NCBI GenBank assembly: GCA_963827605.1
Contig: CAWHBK010000003.1
Location: 248,001-312,000, forward strand
DNA: 64,000 nt
Direction of reading: 5' to 3'
DNA from: DSYU01 sp963827605
GTDB taxonomy: Bacteria > Chloroflexota > Anaerolineae > Anaerolineales > Anaerolineaceae
The translations under genes were made by a program, and so were the position numbers. Positions 1 to 7,786 of this stretch are shown here, in pieces (within the stretch, counting starts at the first letter, position 1; each line of letters starts with the position of its first letter). The notes beneath the pieces were generated by a model, which was given only the letters and a program-made list of their open reading frames with translations, was not told where the DNA came from and did not search any database.

Positions 1-1
1 G

Positions 2-1435
2 CAAAAAGGGATCAACCGGCCGGTGAAAATCATCTGGAGCCGGGAAGAATTGATCATTGGCCATCACAAGCGCCACCCATATCACATTCGCTCGCGCTGG
101 GGCGCCACCCGAGAGGGCAAGTTAATGGCAGCCGAGGTAACGTTAGTGGCGGATGGCGGCGCATATATGTATACTTCGACCAAGGTGTTGGGAAATGCAA
201 CCTTGATGTGCACCGGGCCGTATTTGATCCCCAATGTTAAAGTGGACGCTTACGCCGTTTATACCAACAATATCCCGAACGGCGCATTCCGCGGGTTTGG
301 CGGTCCGCAAGCTGCTTTCTCGGCCGAATCGCAGATGAACAAGCTGGCGGAAAAGTTGGGCCTCGACCCGGTGGAAATTCGCATGCGCAATTTGCTGGGT
401 GAAGGCGACCTGCTCTCGGTGGGAACCCCGCTGCCAAAGGGAGTTAGCATTTCCCAGGTCGTAGAAAAGTGCGCGCTTGCGGCGGGATGGCAGAAAGGCG
501 AGCAGGGATGGTCCCGCGCGGAAGGTTCCTTAACGCAGCAGCCCACGGATCAGCCGCATCTTAAACGGGGTTTGGGCTTTGCCTGCTCCTATAAAAATGT
601 GGGCTTTTCGTTTGGCGCGCCTGAGCAGAGCTGGGCGACCGTTGAACTGCGAGGGGACGGCGAGATCGAGCAGGCGGTGGTTTACCATGCGGGAGCAGAC
701 TGCGGCCAGGGCGCCCATACCGTCTTCGCACAGGTCGCGGCTGAGGCATTGGGAATATCCTTGGATAAGATCCGGCTGGTCGTATCGGATACTGCCTTTA
801 CACAAACCTCGGGCAGCGCATCCGCGTCACGGATGACCTTTATGGCCGGTAATGCGATAAAAGGCGCCGCGATTGAGGCGCTGGGCCGCTGGCAGGGTGA
901 AGAGCGCCCGGCTCGGGCTACTTGCCAGTACCGCCCGCCGCGGACGACTCCTTTGGACCCTGAAACGGGAAAATCGGAGCCGAATTTCGCGTATGGCTAC
1001 GTAGCCGAGGCGGTGGAAGCGGAAGTGGACACGGAAACCGGACAGGTGCGGTTGATCAAGGTGATCTGCGCGGATGACGTGGGCAAGGCGGTTAATCCAC
1101 AGCAGGTACAGGGTCAGATCGAGGGAGCGATCGTACAGGCAGGCGGGTATGCGATAATGGAAAACTTCGTTCAAAAGGATGGCCAGACATTAACGCGCGG
1201 TTTATCAACCTATCTGATCCCGACCGTGCTGGATATTCCGCAAGCGATTGAGTCGCTTATCCTCGAGTATGCAGACCCGATTGGCCCCTATGGGGCGCGG
1301 GGAATGGGCGAGATGCCTTATCTACCGCTGGTTCCGGCAACCGTAGCGGCCGTCCATGCCGCAACGGGAGTCTGGTTCAATGAATTTCCGCTGACGCCGG
1401 AACGGGTTCTGGACCAACTGGAAGCGGAAGGGTAA
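2..1435 (+). CDS. Molybdenum hydroxylase (xanthine dehydrogenase family) large subunit, 5' truncated by window edge
   Basis: This is the C-terminal part of a molybdopterin-binding subunit of the xanthine dehydrogenase/aldehyde oxidase family, which hydroxylates purines, aldehydes or N-heterocycles using a Mo cofactor. The frame is open to the window start, so the true start lies upstream; the GTG at 23 is internal. Family marks are GAFRGFGGPQ (the substrate/cofactor loop), the following helix with DPVEIRMRNL, and near the C-terminus GARGMGEMP, whose Glu is the conserved catalytic base of the GxxGxGE motif. The next genes are Mo-hydroxylase maturation factors, which supports the assignment and suggests a selenium-dependent or otherwise modified Mo enzyme. 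The substrate cannot be told from sequence. Confidence 0.88.
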   Translation, partial: QKGINRPVKIIWSREELIIGHHKRHPYHIRSRWGATREGKLMAAEVTLVADGGAYMYTSTKVLGNATLMCTGPYLIPNVKVDAYAVYTNNIPNGAFRGFGGPQAAFSAESQMNKLAEKLGLDPVEIRMRNLLGEGDLLSVGTPLPKGVSISQVVEKCALAAGWQKGEQGWSRAEGSLTQQPTDQPHLKRGLGFACSYKNVGFSFGAPEQSWATVELRGDGEIEQAVVYHAGADCGQGAHTVFAQVAAEALGISLDKIRLVVSDTAFTQTSGSASASRMTFMAGNAIKGAAIEALGRWQGEERPARATCQYRPPRTTPLDPETGKSEPNFAYGYVAEAVEAEVDTETGQVRLIKVICADDVGKAVNPQQVQGQIEGAIVQAGGYAIMENFVQKDGQTLTRGLSTYLIPTVLDIPQAIESLILEYADPIGPYGARGMGEMPYLPLVPATVAAVHAATGVWFNEFPLTPERVLDQLEAEG

Positions 1436-1513
1436 CGTTTATCGCCGTGGTTGCGGCCTTAAAGGCCGTGCGGCCCGAAGGATCGGGCCGGCGGGTGAAG
1501 GGAAAGGAAGGGC

Positions 1514-2389
1514 ATGACGCTGCGTATCCTGGTACGGGGAGGGGGAGATTTAGCAAGCGGAGTCGTGACCCGTTTGCACCGGGCCGGCTGGCAGGTAATT
1601 GTGGCCGAGCTGCCTCAGCCGCTGGCAGTGCGCCGTACGGTTGCCTTTGCCCAGGCGGTTTATGACGGTGAAATTCAAATCGAAGAGATCCTCGCCCGGC
1701 GCGTGGAGAATTTTGGGGAAGCGCAGAATGCTATTACGCAGGGCAGGGTGGCCGTAATGGTGGATCCAGATCTGGCCGTGCTGGCGGACTTTGCCCCGCA
1801 CGTATTGGTGGACGGCCGGATGCGCAAAGCACCTCCCGAACTGACAATAAATGCCGCTCCGCTGGTGATTGGGTTAGGACCCGGGTTTAATGCCGGGCAG
1901 GACTGTCACGCGGTGATTGAAACGAACCGCGGCCCGTTCCTGGGCCGGGTAATCTGGCATGGTCCGGCGCAGTCCGATACCGGCATTCCGGAGCGGGTGG
2001 GTGAATACCAGGCAGAGCGTGTTCTGCGCGCCCCGGTGGACGGCATGCTGGAACCAATTCTTGAGATTGGAGCCCATATCCGGGCGGGTGAGGAAATTGC
2101 TCGAGTAGCTGACCGGTCGGTGAAAGCGCCTTTTGATGGCGTACTGCGCGGTCTACTGCGCGGCGGGCTGTTTGTTCACGCGGGAGCCAAGATCGGGGAT
2201 GTTGATCCACGCGATGACGCCCGGTTGAGCCGGCTGGTATCCGACAAAGGGCTGGCGATTGGAGGCGGGGTATTGGAGGCAATTCTATCCTGGCAGCCGC
2301 TGCGCCGGCAATTATATACCGCGGAACCTCCGGCAGACAGCCGGGATGCTGCTGGGTTGCCTCCGCGACCGTTTGAAAGGGATGTTTGA
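1514..2389 (+). CDS. yqeB: YqeB-like selenium-dependent molybdenum hydroxylase system protein (EF2563 family)
   Basis: A 291-residue protein of the EF2563/YqeB family, found with selenium-dependent molybdenum hydroxylases and thought to help mature their cofactor; its biochemistry is not settled. The N-terminus has a Rossmann-like glycine-rich segment, RGGGDLASG at residues 8-16. The C-terminal half has a biotinyl-like segment (APVDGMLEPI and APFDGVLRGL) typical of the family, and it ends with the IGGGVLEAIL helix. The ATG at 1514 follows a purine-rich ribosome site (ggaaaggaaggg). The stop codon overlaps the next start as TGATG, so translation of the following gene is probably coupled. The 78-base gap before this gene contains two short GC-rich inverted repeats (about 1464-1494) that may be mRNA hairpins. 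Confidence 0.85.
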   Translation: MTLRILVRGGGDLASGVVTRLHRAGWQVIVAELPQPLAVRRTVAFAQAVYDGEIQIEEILARRVENFGEAQNAITQGRVAVMVDPDLAVLADFAPHVLVDGRMRKAPPELTINAAPLVIGLGPGFNAGQDCHAVIETNRGPFLGRVIWHGPAQSDTGIPERVGEYQAERVLRAPVDGMLEPILEIGAHIRAGEEIARVADRSVKAPFDGVLRGLLRGGLFVHAGAKIGDVDPRDDARLSRLVSDKGLAIGGGVLEAILSWQPLRRQLYTAEPPADSRDAAGLPPRPFERDV

Positions 2390-3213
2390 TGGAGCTTGGC
2401 AAAGCCCTTCGTATTACCCGCTCCAGCCGGGTAGCCTTCGTTGGCGCGGGTGGGAAAACCACGGGTGTGTTCCAACTGGCGCGCGCGCTGGAAGCGCCGG
2501 TCGTGGTTACGAGCAGCACGCATCTGGGCACCTGGCAGGCAGATCTGGCGGACCGGCAGCTGCTCGTCTCACGTCCAGAGGATGTGGAGCATCTCGCAGG
2601 ACAGGTGGAAGGCGTTACGCTCTTTTGCGGCGCGCCTGGCGGGGATGAGCGATTGCAAGGCCTGGATCTGGAAACCCTGGAAGCAATCCAGGAGATGGCA
2701 GATCGCCTGAAGTTTCCGGTGCTGGTGGAAGCGGATGGCTCTCGCCGGCGGCCTTTAAAAGCTCCCGGTGAGCATGAGCCGGTGATCCCTGGTTGGGTCA
2801 ATATGGTGGTAGTGGTAGCGGGGTTGTCTGGCCTGGGAAAGCCTTTGGGTGAGGATGTGGTGCACCGCCCAGAACGATTTGCCGAATTGGGCGGGATGAA
2901 TTTGAACGAAATTATCACTCCTGAACGGATTGCCACATTATTGATCCACCCGGAGGGCGGGTTAAAAAATATACCGTCTCATGCCAGGAAGATAGCGCTG
3001 CTGAACCAGGCGGATGACGCAGATCTGATCGAAGCTGGAATTCGCATAGCCATAATGGTAAAAAACAGTTTTGATGCGGTTCTTATTGCATCGCTGAGCG
3101 AACAGCAGGTTTGGCGAGCTGTTGAACCAACGGCCGGAGTTATCCTGGCAGGGGGGAGTCGCGCCGGTTCGGGCAGCCGAAAATGCTGCTGGACTGGCAG
3201 GGAAAGCCGTTGA
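2389..3213 (+). CDS. yqeC: YqeC-like selenium cofactor biosynthesis protein; N-terminal part of a frameshifted YqeC-MocA fusion
   Basis: A YqeC-family protein implicated in the selenium-dependent Mo-hydroxylase system. The P-loop-like segment FVGAGGKTT is at about residues 18-26, followed by VVTSSTHLG; EADGSRRRPLKAP is the family's conserved centre. ATG 2389 overlaps the YqeB stop and is preferred to TTG 2386. After residue ~245 the protein runs without a stop or new start into VILAGG, the opening motif of a MobA/MocA nucleotidyltransferase. The frame is then lost at a run of six G (3151-3156). One more G would continue as ESRRFGQPKMLLDW in the frame of the next entry, so the native gene is very probably one fused protein spanning 2389-3704. 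Everything after ILAGG in this frame is spurious. Confidence 0.8.
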   Translation: MELGKALRITRSSRVAFVGAGGKTTGVFQLARALEAPVVVTSSTHLGTWQADLADRQLLVSRPEDVEHLAGQVEGVTLFCGAPGGDERLQGLDLETLEAIQEMADRLKFPVLVEADGSRRRPLKAPGEHEPVIPGWVNMVVVVAGLSGLGKPLGEDVVHRPERFAELGGMNLNEIITPERIATLLIHPEGGLKNIPSHARKIALLNQADDADLIEAGIRIAIMVKNSFDAVLIASLSEQQVWRAVEPTAGVILAGGSRAGSGSRKCCWTGRESR

Positions 3214-3704
3214 TTTATCATGTGGTTGAAACAGCACTGGCAGCCGGACTTGACCCGATCGTGGTGGTTACCGGTGCAGTTGACCAGCCTATCCGTCAGG
3301 CGCTGGATGGGCTGCCGGTTATTTTTACCTATAATCCAGAATGGCAGCAGGGCCAGAGCCGCTCGATTCGAGCCGGGATGCAGGTGCTGCCGGAAAACGT
3401 CACTGGCGCGGTGTTCTTGCTGGCGGACCAACCGCTGGTAAAACCGGCGCTGCTGCGCGCGCTGGTCGATAGGCATGCCGCCACGCTTGCGCCGGTGGTA
3501 GCACCGCACGTCGCCGGGCGGCGGGCAAACCCTGTTTTATTCGACCAGGATACCTTCGCGCGCTTGCTGGAGCTAGAAGGCGACACCGGCGGGCGAGCCA
3601 TCCTGGACCAGTATCCGGTAGAATTCGTGGACTGGGACGATCCCAACCTGCTGTTCGATATCGACACCCCGGATGACTATGCCCGGTTACAAGGAATGAA
3701 ATAA
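3183..3704 (+). CDS. MobA/MocA-like nucleotidyltransferase domain, C-terminal part of the frameshifted YqeC-MocA fusion
   Basis: This frame carries the rest of an NTP-transferase domain: KMLLDWQGKPLIYHVVE, then a central IVVVTG strand, LLADQPLVKP (the Mg-binding LxDQP motif) and the C-terminal FDIDTPDDYARL seen in MobA/MocA proteins. The family transfers CMP or GMP to the molybdenum cofactor. The ATG at 3183 is internal, because the conserved Gly-rich NTP-binding loop lies upstream across a one-base break at 3151-3156. With the break repaired the domain is about 190 residues, normal for the family. A complete MocA paralogue follows at 3708, so the two domains may act on different cofactors or nucleotides. 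Confidence 0.8.
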   Translation: MLLDWQGKPLIYHVVETALAAGLDPIVVVTGAVDQPIRQALDGLPVIFTYNPEWQQGQSRSIRAGMQVLPENVTGAVFLLADQPLVKPALLRALVDRHAATLAPVVAPHVAGRRANPVLFDQDTFARLLELEGDTGGRAILDQYPVEFVDWDDPNLLFDIDTPDDYARLQGMK

Positions 3705-3707
3705 GCG

Positions 3708-4316
3708 ATGCCGGGCGCCGAAATCCATCCGATTGGAGCAGTGGTCCTGGCCGCGGGACAATCGCGGCGCATGGGGAAACCAAAGCTGGTGTTACCATGG
3801 GGCAGCCGGACGGTAATCGAGCACGTGGTTCAGATTCTGCTGGCGGCCGGGGTTCCGGAAATCGTGGTCGTAACGGGCGGAGCCAGTGCGGCGGTCGAAA
3901 CCGTATTGAAGGATTATCCGGTCAGCCTGGCCTTTAATCCCGAGTATGCCCAATCGGAGATGATCACTACCCTGCAAATTGGGATCCGGGCGCTGTCACC
4001 GGCCTGCCAGGCCGGGCTGGTTGTTCTTGGCGACCAACCTACGATTGAGAGCGAAGTGGTGAAGAAGGTTATGGAAACCTACCTGGATACGCGAGCGGCG
4101 ATCACCATACCAAGCTTTCGCATGCACCGGGGGCATCCCTGGCTGGTGGCACGCGCTCTATGGCCCGAACTCCTGTCCTTAGACAAAGACCAATCGATGC
4201 GCGATTTTTTACAGGCTCACCCGGATGAAATCAGGTATATTCCGGTGGAAACACCGGGAATTTTGCATGATCTCGATACGCCAGAAGATTATCAGCGCCT
4301 GCGGCCGGAAAACTAA
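3708..4316 (+). CDS. MocA-like molybdenum cofactor cytidylyltransferase / NTP transferase
   Basis: A 202-residue nucleotidyltransferase that likely converts molybdopterin-type cofactor to its cytosine dinucleotide form for the hydroxylase encoded upstream. The NTP-binding loop LAAGQSRRMGKPKLVLPW is intact at about residues 14-31. LGDQPTIES supplies the conserved metal-binding Asp, and HRGHPWLV plus LHDLDTPEDY are characteristic of MocA. It starts three bases after the preceding stop, so it belongs to the same operon. It is paralogous to the fused domain just upstream. Specificity for CTP rather than GTP is inferred from family and context. Confidence 0.85.
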   Translation: MPGAEIHPIGAVVLAAGQSRRMGKPKLVLPWGSRTVIEHVVQILLAAGVPEIVVVTGGASAAVETVLKDYPVSLAFNPEYAQSEMITTLQIGIRALSPACQAGLVVLGDQPTIESEVVKKVMETYLDTRAAITIPSFRMHRGHPWLVARALWPELLSLDKDQSMRDFLQAHPDEIRYIPVETPGILHDLDTPEDYQRLRPEN

Positions 4317-4317
4317 C

Positions 4318-4337
4318 GCGCAAACAGCAGTTTGCGC
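4318..4337. terminator. Convergent hairpin, possible terminator
   Basis: A perfect 8-bp stem GCGCAAAC/GTTTGCGC with an AGCA loop lies between the ends of the + strand MocA gene and the - strand CtpA gene. There is no strong T-tract on the + side; the - side is followed by a modest T-rich stretch. It may serve both genes. Confidence 0.5.
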
Positions 4338-4351
4338 TGCCAGGGGAAAAT

Positions 4352-5551
4352 TTACTTTAGCAACGCTTCCACTGATTTTTGCAGCGCCTGGTTATCATCC
4401 GCCGTTTCATCAATCAGCAGATCGGGCTGCAAGCCCTTCCCGGTAATCCGCTCGGTCGTCCCTGGGACCCACCAATGCGCCGCAGTCACGTGCAGGCTGG
4501 AGCCGTCCGAAAGGCTGAACACAAGCTGGATGGTATCTTTTCCATAGGTGCGGGTACCGATGATTTTTGCGCGCTGCTGCCCTTGCAGCGCGCCGGCAAA
4601 AATCTCGGCGGCACTGGCGGTACCCCGGTTCACCAGGAGGACAATGGGTAAGTCGGCGTATTTTCCCGGTTTGGTTACTTTATAAGGCTTTACCGGTTGG
4701 CCTTTATACTGTTCTTCAATTACCGTCCCCTCTTTTAGGAACAGGAGCGACATTTTTACACCCGCCTGAACCAGGCCGCCGCCGTTATTGCGGACATCGA
4801 GAATAAAACGCGCCGCGCCTTGCTGCTGCAAATCCTCAATGGCTTTGGCCACTTCATCCGCGGTGGTATCAGCGATAATGCGGATATGAATGATTCCCAC
4901 GGCGGGTTGGTTGGGAACCAGATTCCAGGTGGTAGATGGCAGGCCAATTTCGGCGCGTGCGATGGATAACTCAATGGGATTGTATTCAGGACTGTGACCG
5001 ATGGTGATGTTCACTTTTTGCCCGACAGGCCCGCGGATAGCGGCCTGGATATCATCATTTTTGACTTCTGGCGATATGACCAGCGTGTTGACCTTGATTA
5101 GCCGGTCGCCGTCGATTACACCTGCTTTCGCGGCCGGGGAGTCTTTTACGGGATAGAGATAAACGTTGTTCTGCTCGTCTCTTTCGGTGCGCACACCAAT
5201 CCCACCATATTTCCCCTGCAGCTGTTGGGATTGCAGCTCATGCTGGGGCGGTTCGACAAAAACAGTGTAAGGCTCGTTGTAGGCTTGCAGCATGCCTTTG
5301 ATCATGCCGTACTCAAGCGCTTTGTCATTGGGAAGCTCAAAATAGGCATTATCTTTCAGCAGTTTAAAGGCTTCCGATACAATCGGAAAACGCGGGCCGA
5401 TGAGCGGGTTCCCGGTTTGCCACTCACTATATACGTACCCCCCTAAAAAGGCCACACCCACGATCATGAATTGGAGAATTACAAATAATAGCAGCATCAC
5501 AGCCGACGGTAACCGGCGGTTCGTGGATGTAGGTAAGGCCTCTTGTCGCAT
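4352..5551 (-). CDS. S41 family carboxy-terminal processing protease (CtpA-like)
   Basis: A 399-residue membrane-anchored serine protease with one N-terminal membrane segment (about residues 18-41) and the catalytic part outside the membrane. A PDZ domain follows (about 125-200; GGIGVRTER, AKAGVIDGDRLIKVN), then the S41 core. The serine lies in RGTASAAEIFAGAL near residue 313 and the lysine in TYGKDTIQ near residue 338, giving the Ser-Lys dyad of the family. Length matches bacterial CtpA. It probably trims or degrades exported proteins. It is a single gene, divergent from the aminotransferase that follows. Confidence 0.9.
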   Translation of the reverse strand: MRQEALPTSTNRRLPSAVMLLLFVILQFMIVGVAFLGGYVYSEWQTGNPLIGPRFPIVSEAFKLLKDNAYFELPNDKALEYGMIKGMLQAYNEPYTVFVEPPQHELQSQQLQGKYGGIGVRTERDEQNNVYLYPVKDSPAAKAGVIDGDRLIKVNTLVISPEVKNDDIQAAIRGPVGQKVNITIGHSPEYNPIELSIARAEIGLPSTTWNLVPNQPAVGIIHIRIIADTTADEVAKAIEDLQQQGAARFILDVRNNGGGLVQAGVKMSLLFLKEGTVIEEQYKGQPVKPYKVTKPGKYADLPIVLLVNRGTASAAEIFAGALQGQQRAKIIGTRTYGKDTIQLVFSLSDGSSLHVTAAHWWVPGTTERITGKGLQPDLLIDETADDNQALQKSVEALLK

Positions 5552-5640
5552 AAAATGATTTTCCTCAAAAACCTGTTTTTAAATGGATGCTTGAGTATAA
5601 TCGGTTTTTGAATTTCGGAAAAAGAATGGTTTTGAACCAT

Positions 5641-6493
5641 ATGGAAAATAACATCGTTGTCTGGCGGATGAACAGTACTGGGGAGCCGCTGGTTGAGCCC
5701 TATGCTGATGCGGCCGGCTCCCATCTCTTTGGATGATGCCACCCGGCGACTGCCAAGCGGCGGATATACCACCTTTCGCACCTTTGACCGGTTCCGCGTG
5801 CTGCGATTGAATAACCATTTCAACCGGCTTGAAGAAACCGCCCGACTGGCGAGCAGCCCGGTTCATCTCGACCGGGCGCGCTTTATCCAGGCGCTGCACC
5901 AGGCAATCTCGCTGTACCCGGCACAAGATATGCGCGTACGGGTCATCCTCGATCTGGAGCAGCAGCCTGGAACGATATTTATTTTAATCGATGCGTTACA
6001 TACCCCGAAATTGTCCGATTATCAAAATGGGGTGAAGGTAGTCACGCGACGGCTCCAGCGTAATAACCCGAAGGCCAAGCTAACCAACTTCATCGAAACC
6101 GCGGCAGCAGTGCGGCGAGAACTGCCGGACGGGGTGAACGAGGCAGTTATGGTAGGCGCGGATAACCAATTGCTGGAGGGGTTAAGCAGTAATTTTTATG
6201 CCGTGAAAGACGGAGCTATCTGGACGGCGGAGAAGGATGTTCTTTCGGGGATAACACGATCGCTGGTTTTCGATGTTGTGCGTGACGCGGGGATTCCGCT
6301 GCGGCTGGAAGGGGTGCGTTTGGAAGAACTGGCGAGTCTGGAGGAAGCTTTTATTACCAGCGCCAGCCGGGCAGTGCTGCCGGTGACGGAGATTGATGGG
6401 CAGCCTGTTGGCAGCGGAAGACCGGGGCCGATCACAAACCAGTTGATGCGGGGGTATCAGGCCCTGCTGGAGAAAGAGCTGGATATGCTATAA
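5641..6493 (+). CDS. Class IV PLP aminotransferase (BCAT / aminodeoxychorismate lyase-like), with a likely frame break near 5720
   Basis: A fold-type IV PLP enzyme. The core reads GGYTTFRTF, then LNNHFNRLEETA, the PLP-lysine region TNFIETAAAVRRE, the cofactor loop NQLLEGLSSNFYAV, and the ending EEAFITSASRAVLPV. The simple open frame begins at TTG 5693, but a better N-terminus exists one frame away. ATG 5641 (or ATG 5626, nearer a GGAAAA site) encodes VVWRMNSTGEPLVEPYADAAG and then stops. Removing one C from the CCC at 5720-5722 joins it to SISLDDATRRLPSGG, giving a family-like protein of about 284 residues. The PLP lysine position is not certain from reading alone. Substrate, whether branched-chain amino acid or aminodeoxychorismate, is undecided. 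Confidence 0.8.
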
Positions 6494-6523
6494 AAAATGC
6501 GCATAGCCACTCCATTAACCTTA

Positions 6524-7783
6524 CTAACCACCATCCACCACATGATAAACACGCTGGTACAGCCGGCCAATCCGCCGCTCGATTTCGCGCTGCTGCGACC
6601 GGCCGCTGCCGCTGAAGTAGTGGTCGATTTCCAGTGACTCAAGTGCCTTTTTCGCCCACGCCAGTGCTTCCATGTAATTACGCTGGCGGTGCTCAAAATA
6701 CTTCGCCAACTCGATGCAGGCAAATACCTGACCATGCTCGGCGGCTTTTTTCCAAATCTGGGCGGCTTTTTCCCAGTCGCCCTGGCGGCGGTGTAGCAGG
6801 GCGTAGCGTTCCATGGTTTTGAAAAAGAATTCCTCGGGCAAGTCGCCCATTTCCAGGCTGCGTTCGTACAACTGGGCGGCCTGCTCAATCCAACCCATGC
6901 CCTCGTACAAACGTGCGATGGCAGCCAGGTCGAAGCCGTAACCGGCCGCCTGGTTCAGGGGATCTTTCAACATCCCGGCGACATGGCCGTACAGGGCCGC
7001 CAGGGAAAGAATGTCGCGCACATTATGATAGAAAATACCGGACAGCGGCCGCGCGTCGCCGTCGTGTAAATAATCGAAATACATTTGGGGAATCATCCAA
7101 CCAGGAATATCTTCGCCGGTGCGGTAAAAGCGAATGATCTCCTTCTCCAGTTCGCCCAATGCGCGGCTGGGCAGGCGGTCGCGCCACAGTTTCCGCGCCA
7201 CGTGCAAGACATCCACATGCTCATAGCGCCCAAAAGGGACGCTGAATCCATTCATGGTATAGCGCGTGGATAGAAGAGGAAGATCAAACGATTTCCCATT
7301 GAACGTGACCACCGCGTTGAAGCGCGCTAACCACTGGTCCAGCGCGGCCAGCAGGGCCGGTTCCTGGCCCGGGTCGCGCATAAAGAACTGGATAATTTCA
7401 AAGCCCGTTGGGGTGCGGTAACCAATCCCAATCAAAAAGGCATAGGTACCCGTTCCGCCAGCCAGACCCGACGTTTCCGTGTCCAGAAAAACGACATTGC
7501 ACCCATCCGGCTGAGTAATGCGCGGCGTGCCGCTGTAGGCAGCCAGCACATCCATCTCACGCTCAGCGCACAGGGAGATCAGGCCATGCTGATAATCAGC
7601 CGGATACTGCTCCTGGGTGATAAAGGTCAGGCCGTAAATTGTTTCAAAATCAGTACCTTGCACAACGGTCTCAATACCATGATCCCTACGGCGCGGTTTT
7701 TGAGCGGGTTGCTGGATATGCCCGGCGCCCAGGTGGACGCCCATGGACTTGAGCTTGTCAAATAATTCGTCTGAGTCGGGCAT
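6524..7783 (-). CDS. mrfB: MrfB-like RNase H-fold exonuclease with TPR tail (YprB family)
   Basis: A 419-residue YprB-family protein. The RNase H-like exonuclease domain covers about residues 60-290, with DEDD-type acidic residues in FLDTETSG (about residue 97), TFNGKSFDLPLL and NVRDILSLAALYGH. The C-terminal ~110 residues form helical TPR-like repeats (YEGMGWIEQAAQLYERSL and others). It starts 3 bp after the end of the MrfA-like helicase, so the two form an operon. In Bacillus subtilis the yprA-yprB (mrfAB) pair repairs mitomycin C damage independently of UvrABC; the same role is inferred here from gene order and domain content. Confidence 0.85.
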   Translation of the reverse strand: MPDSDELFDKLKSMGVHLGAGHIQQPAQKPRRRDHGIETVVQGTDFETIYGLTFITQEQYPADYQHGLISLCAEREMDVLAAYSGTPRITQPDGCNVVFLDTETSGLAGGTGTYAFLIGIGYRTPTGFEIIQFFMRDPGQEPALLAALDQWLARFNAVVTFNGKSFDLPLLSTRYTMNGFSVPFGRYEHVDVLHVARKLWRDRLPSRALGELEKEIIRFYRTGEDIPGWMIPQMYFDYLHDGDARPLSGIFYHNVRDILSLAALYGHVAGMLKDPLNQAAGYGFDLAAIARLYEGMGWIEQAAQLYERSLEMGDLPEEFFFKTMERYALLHRRQGDWEKAAQIWKKAAEHGQVFACIELAKYFEHRQRNYMEALAWAKKALESLEIDHYFSGSGRSQQREIERRIGRLYQRVYHVVDGG

Positions 7784-7786
7784 ATG

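Noticed and set aside
1447..1665. A 72-codon + strand frame between the hydroxylase and YqeB
   Set aside because: No ribosome site and it overlaps YqeB out of frame.
1887..2936. A 349-codon open frame on the - strand
   Set aside because: Antisense to YqeB and YqeC; Ser/Arg-rich low-complexity translation.
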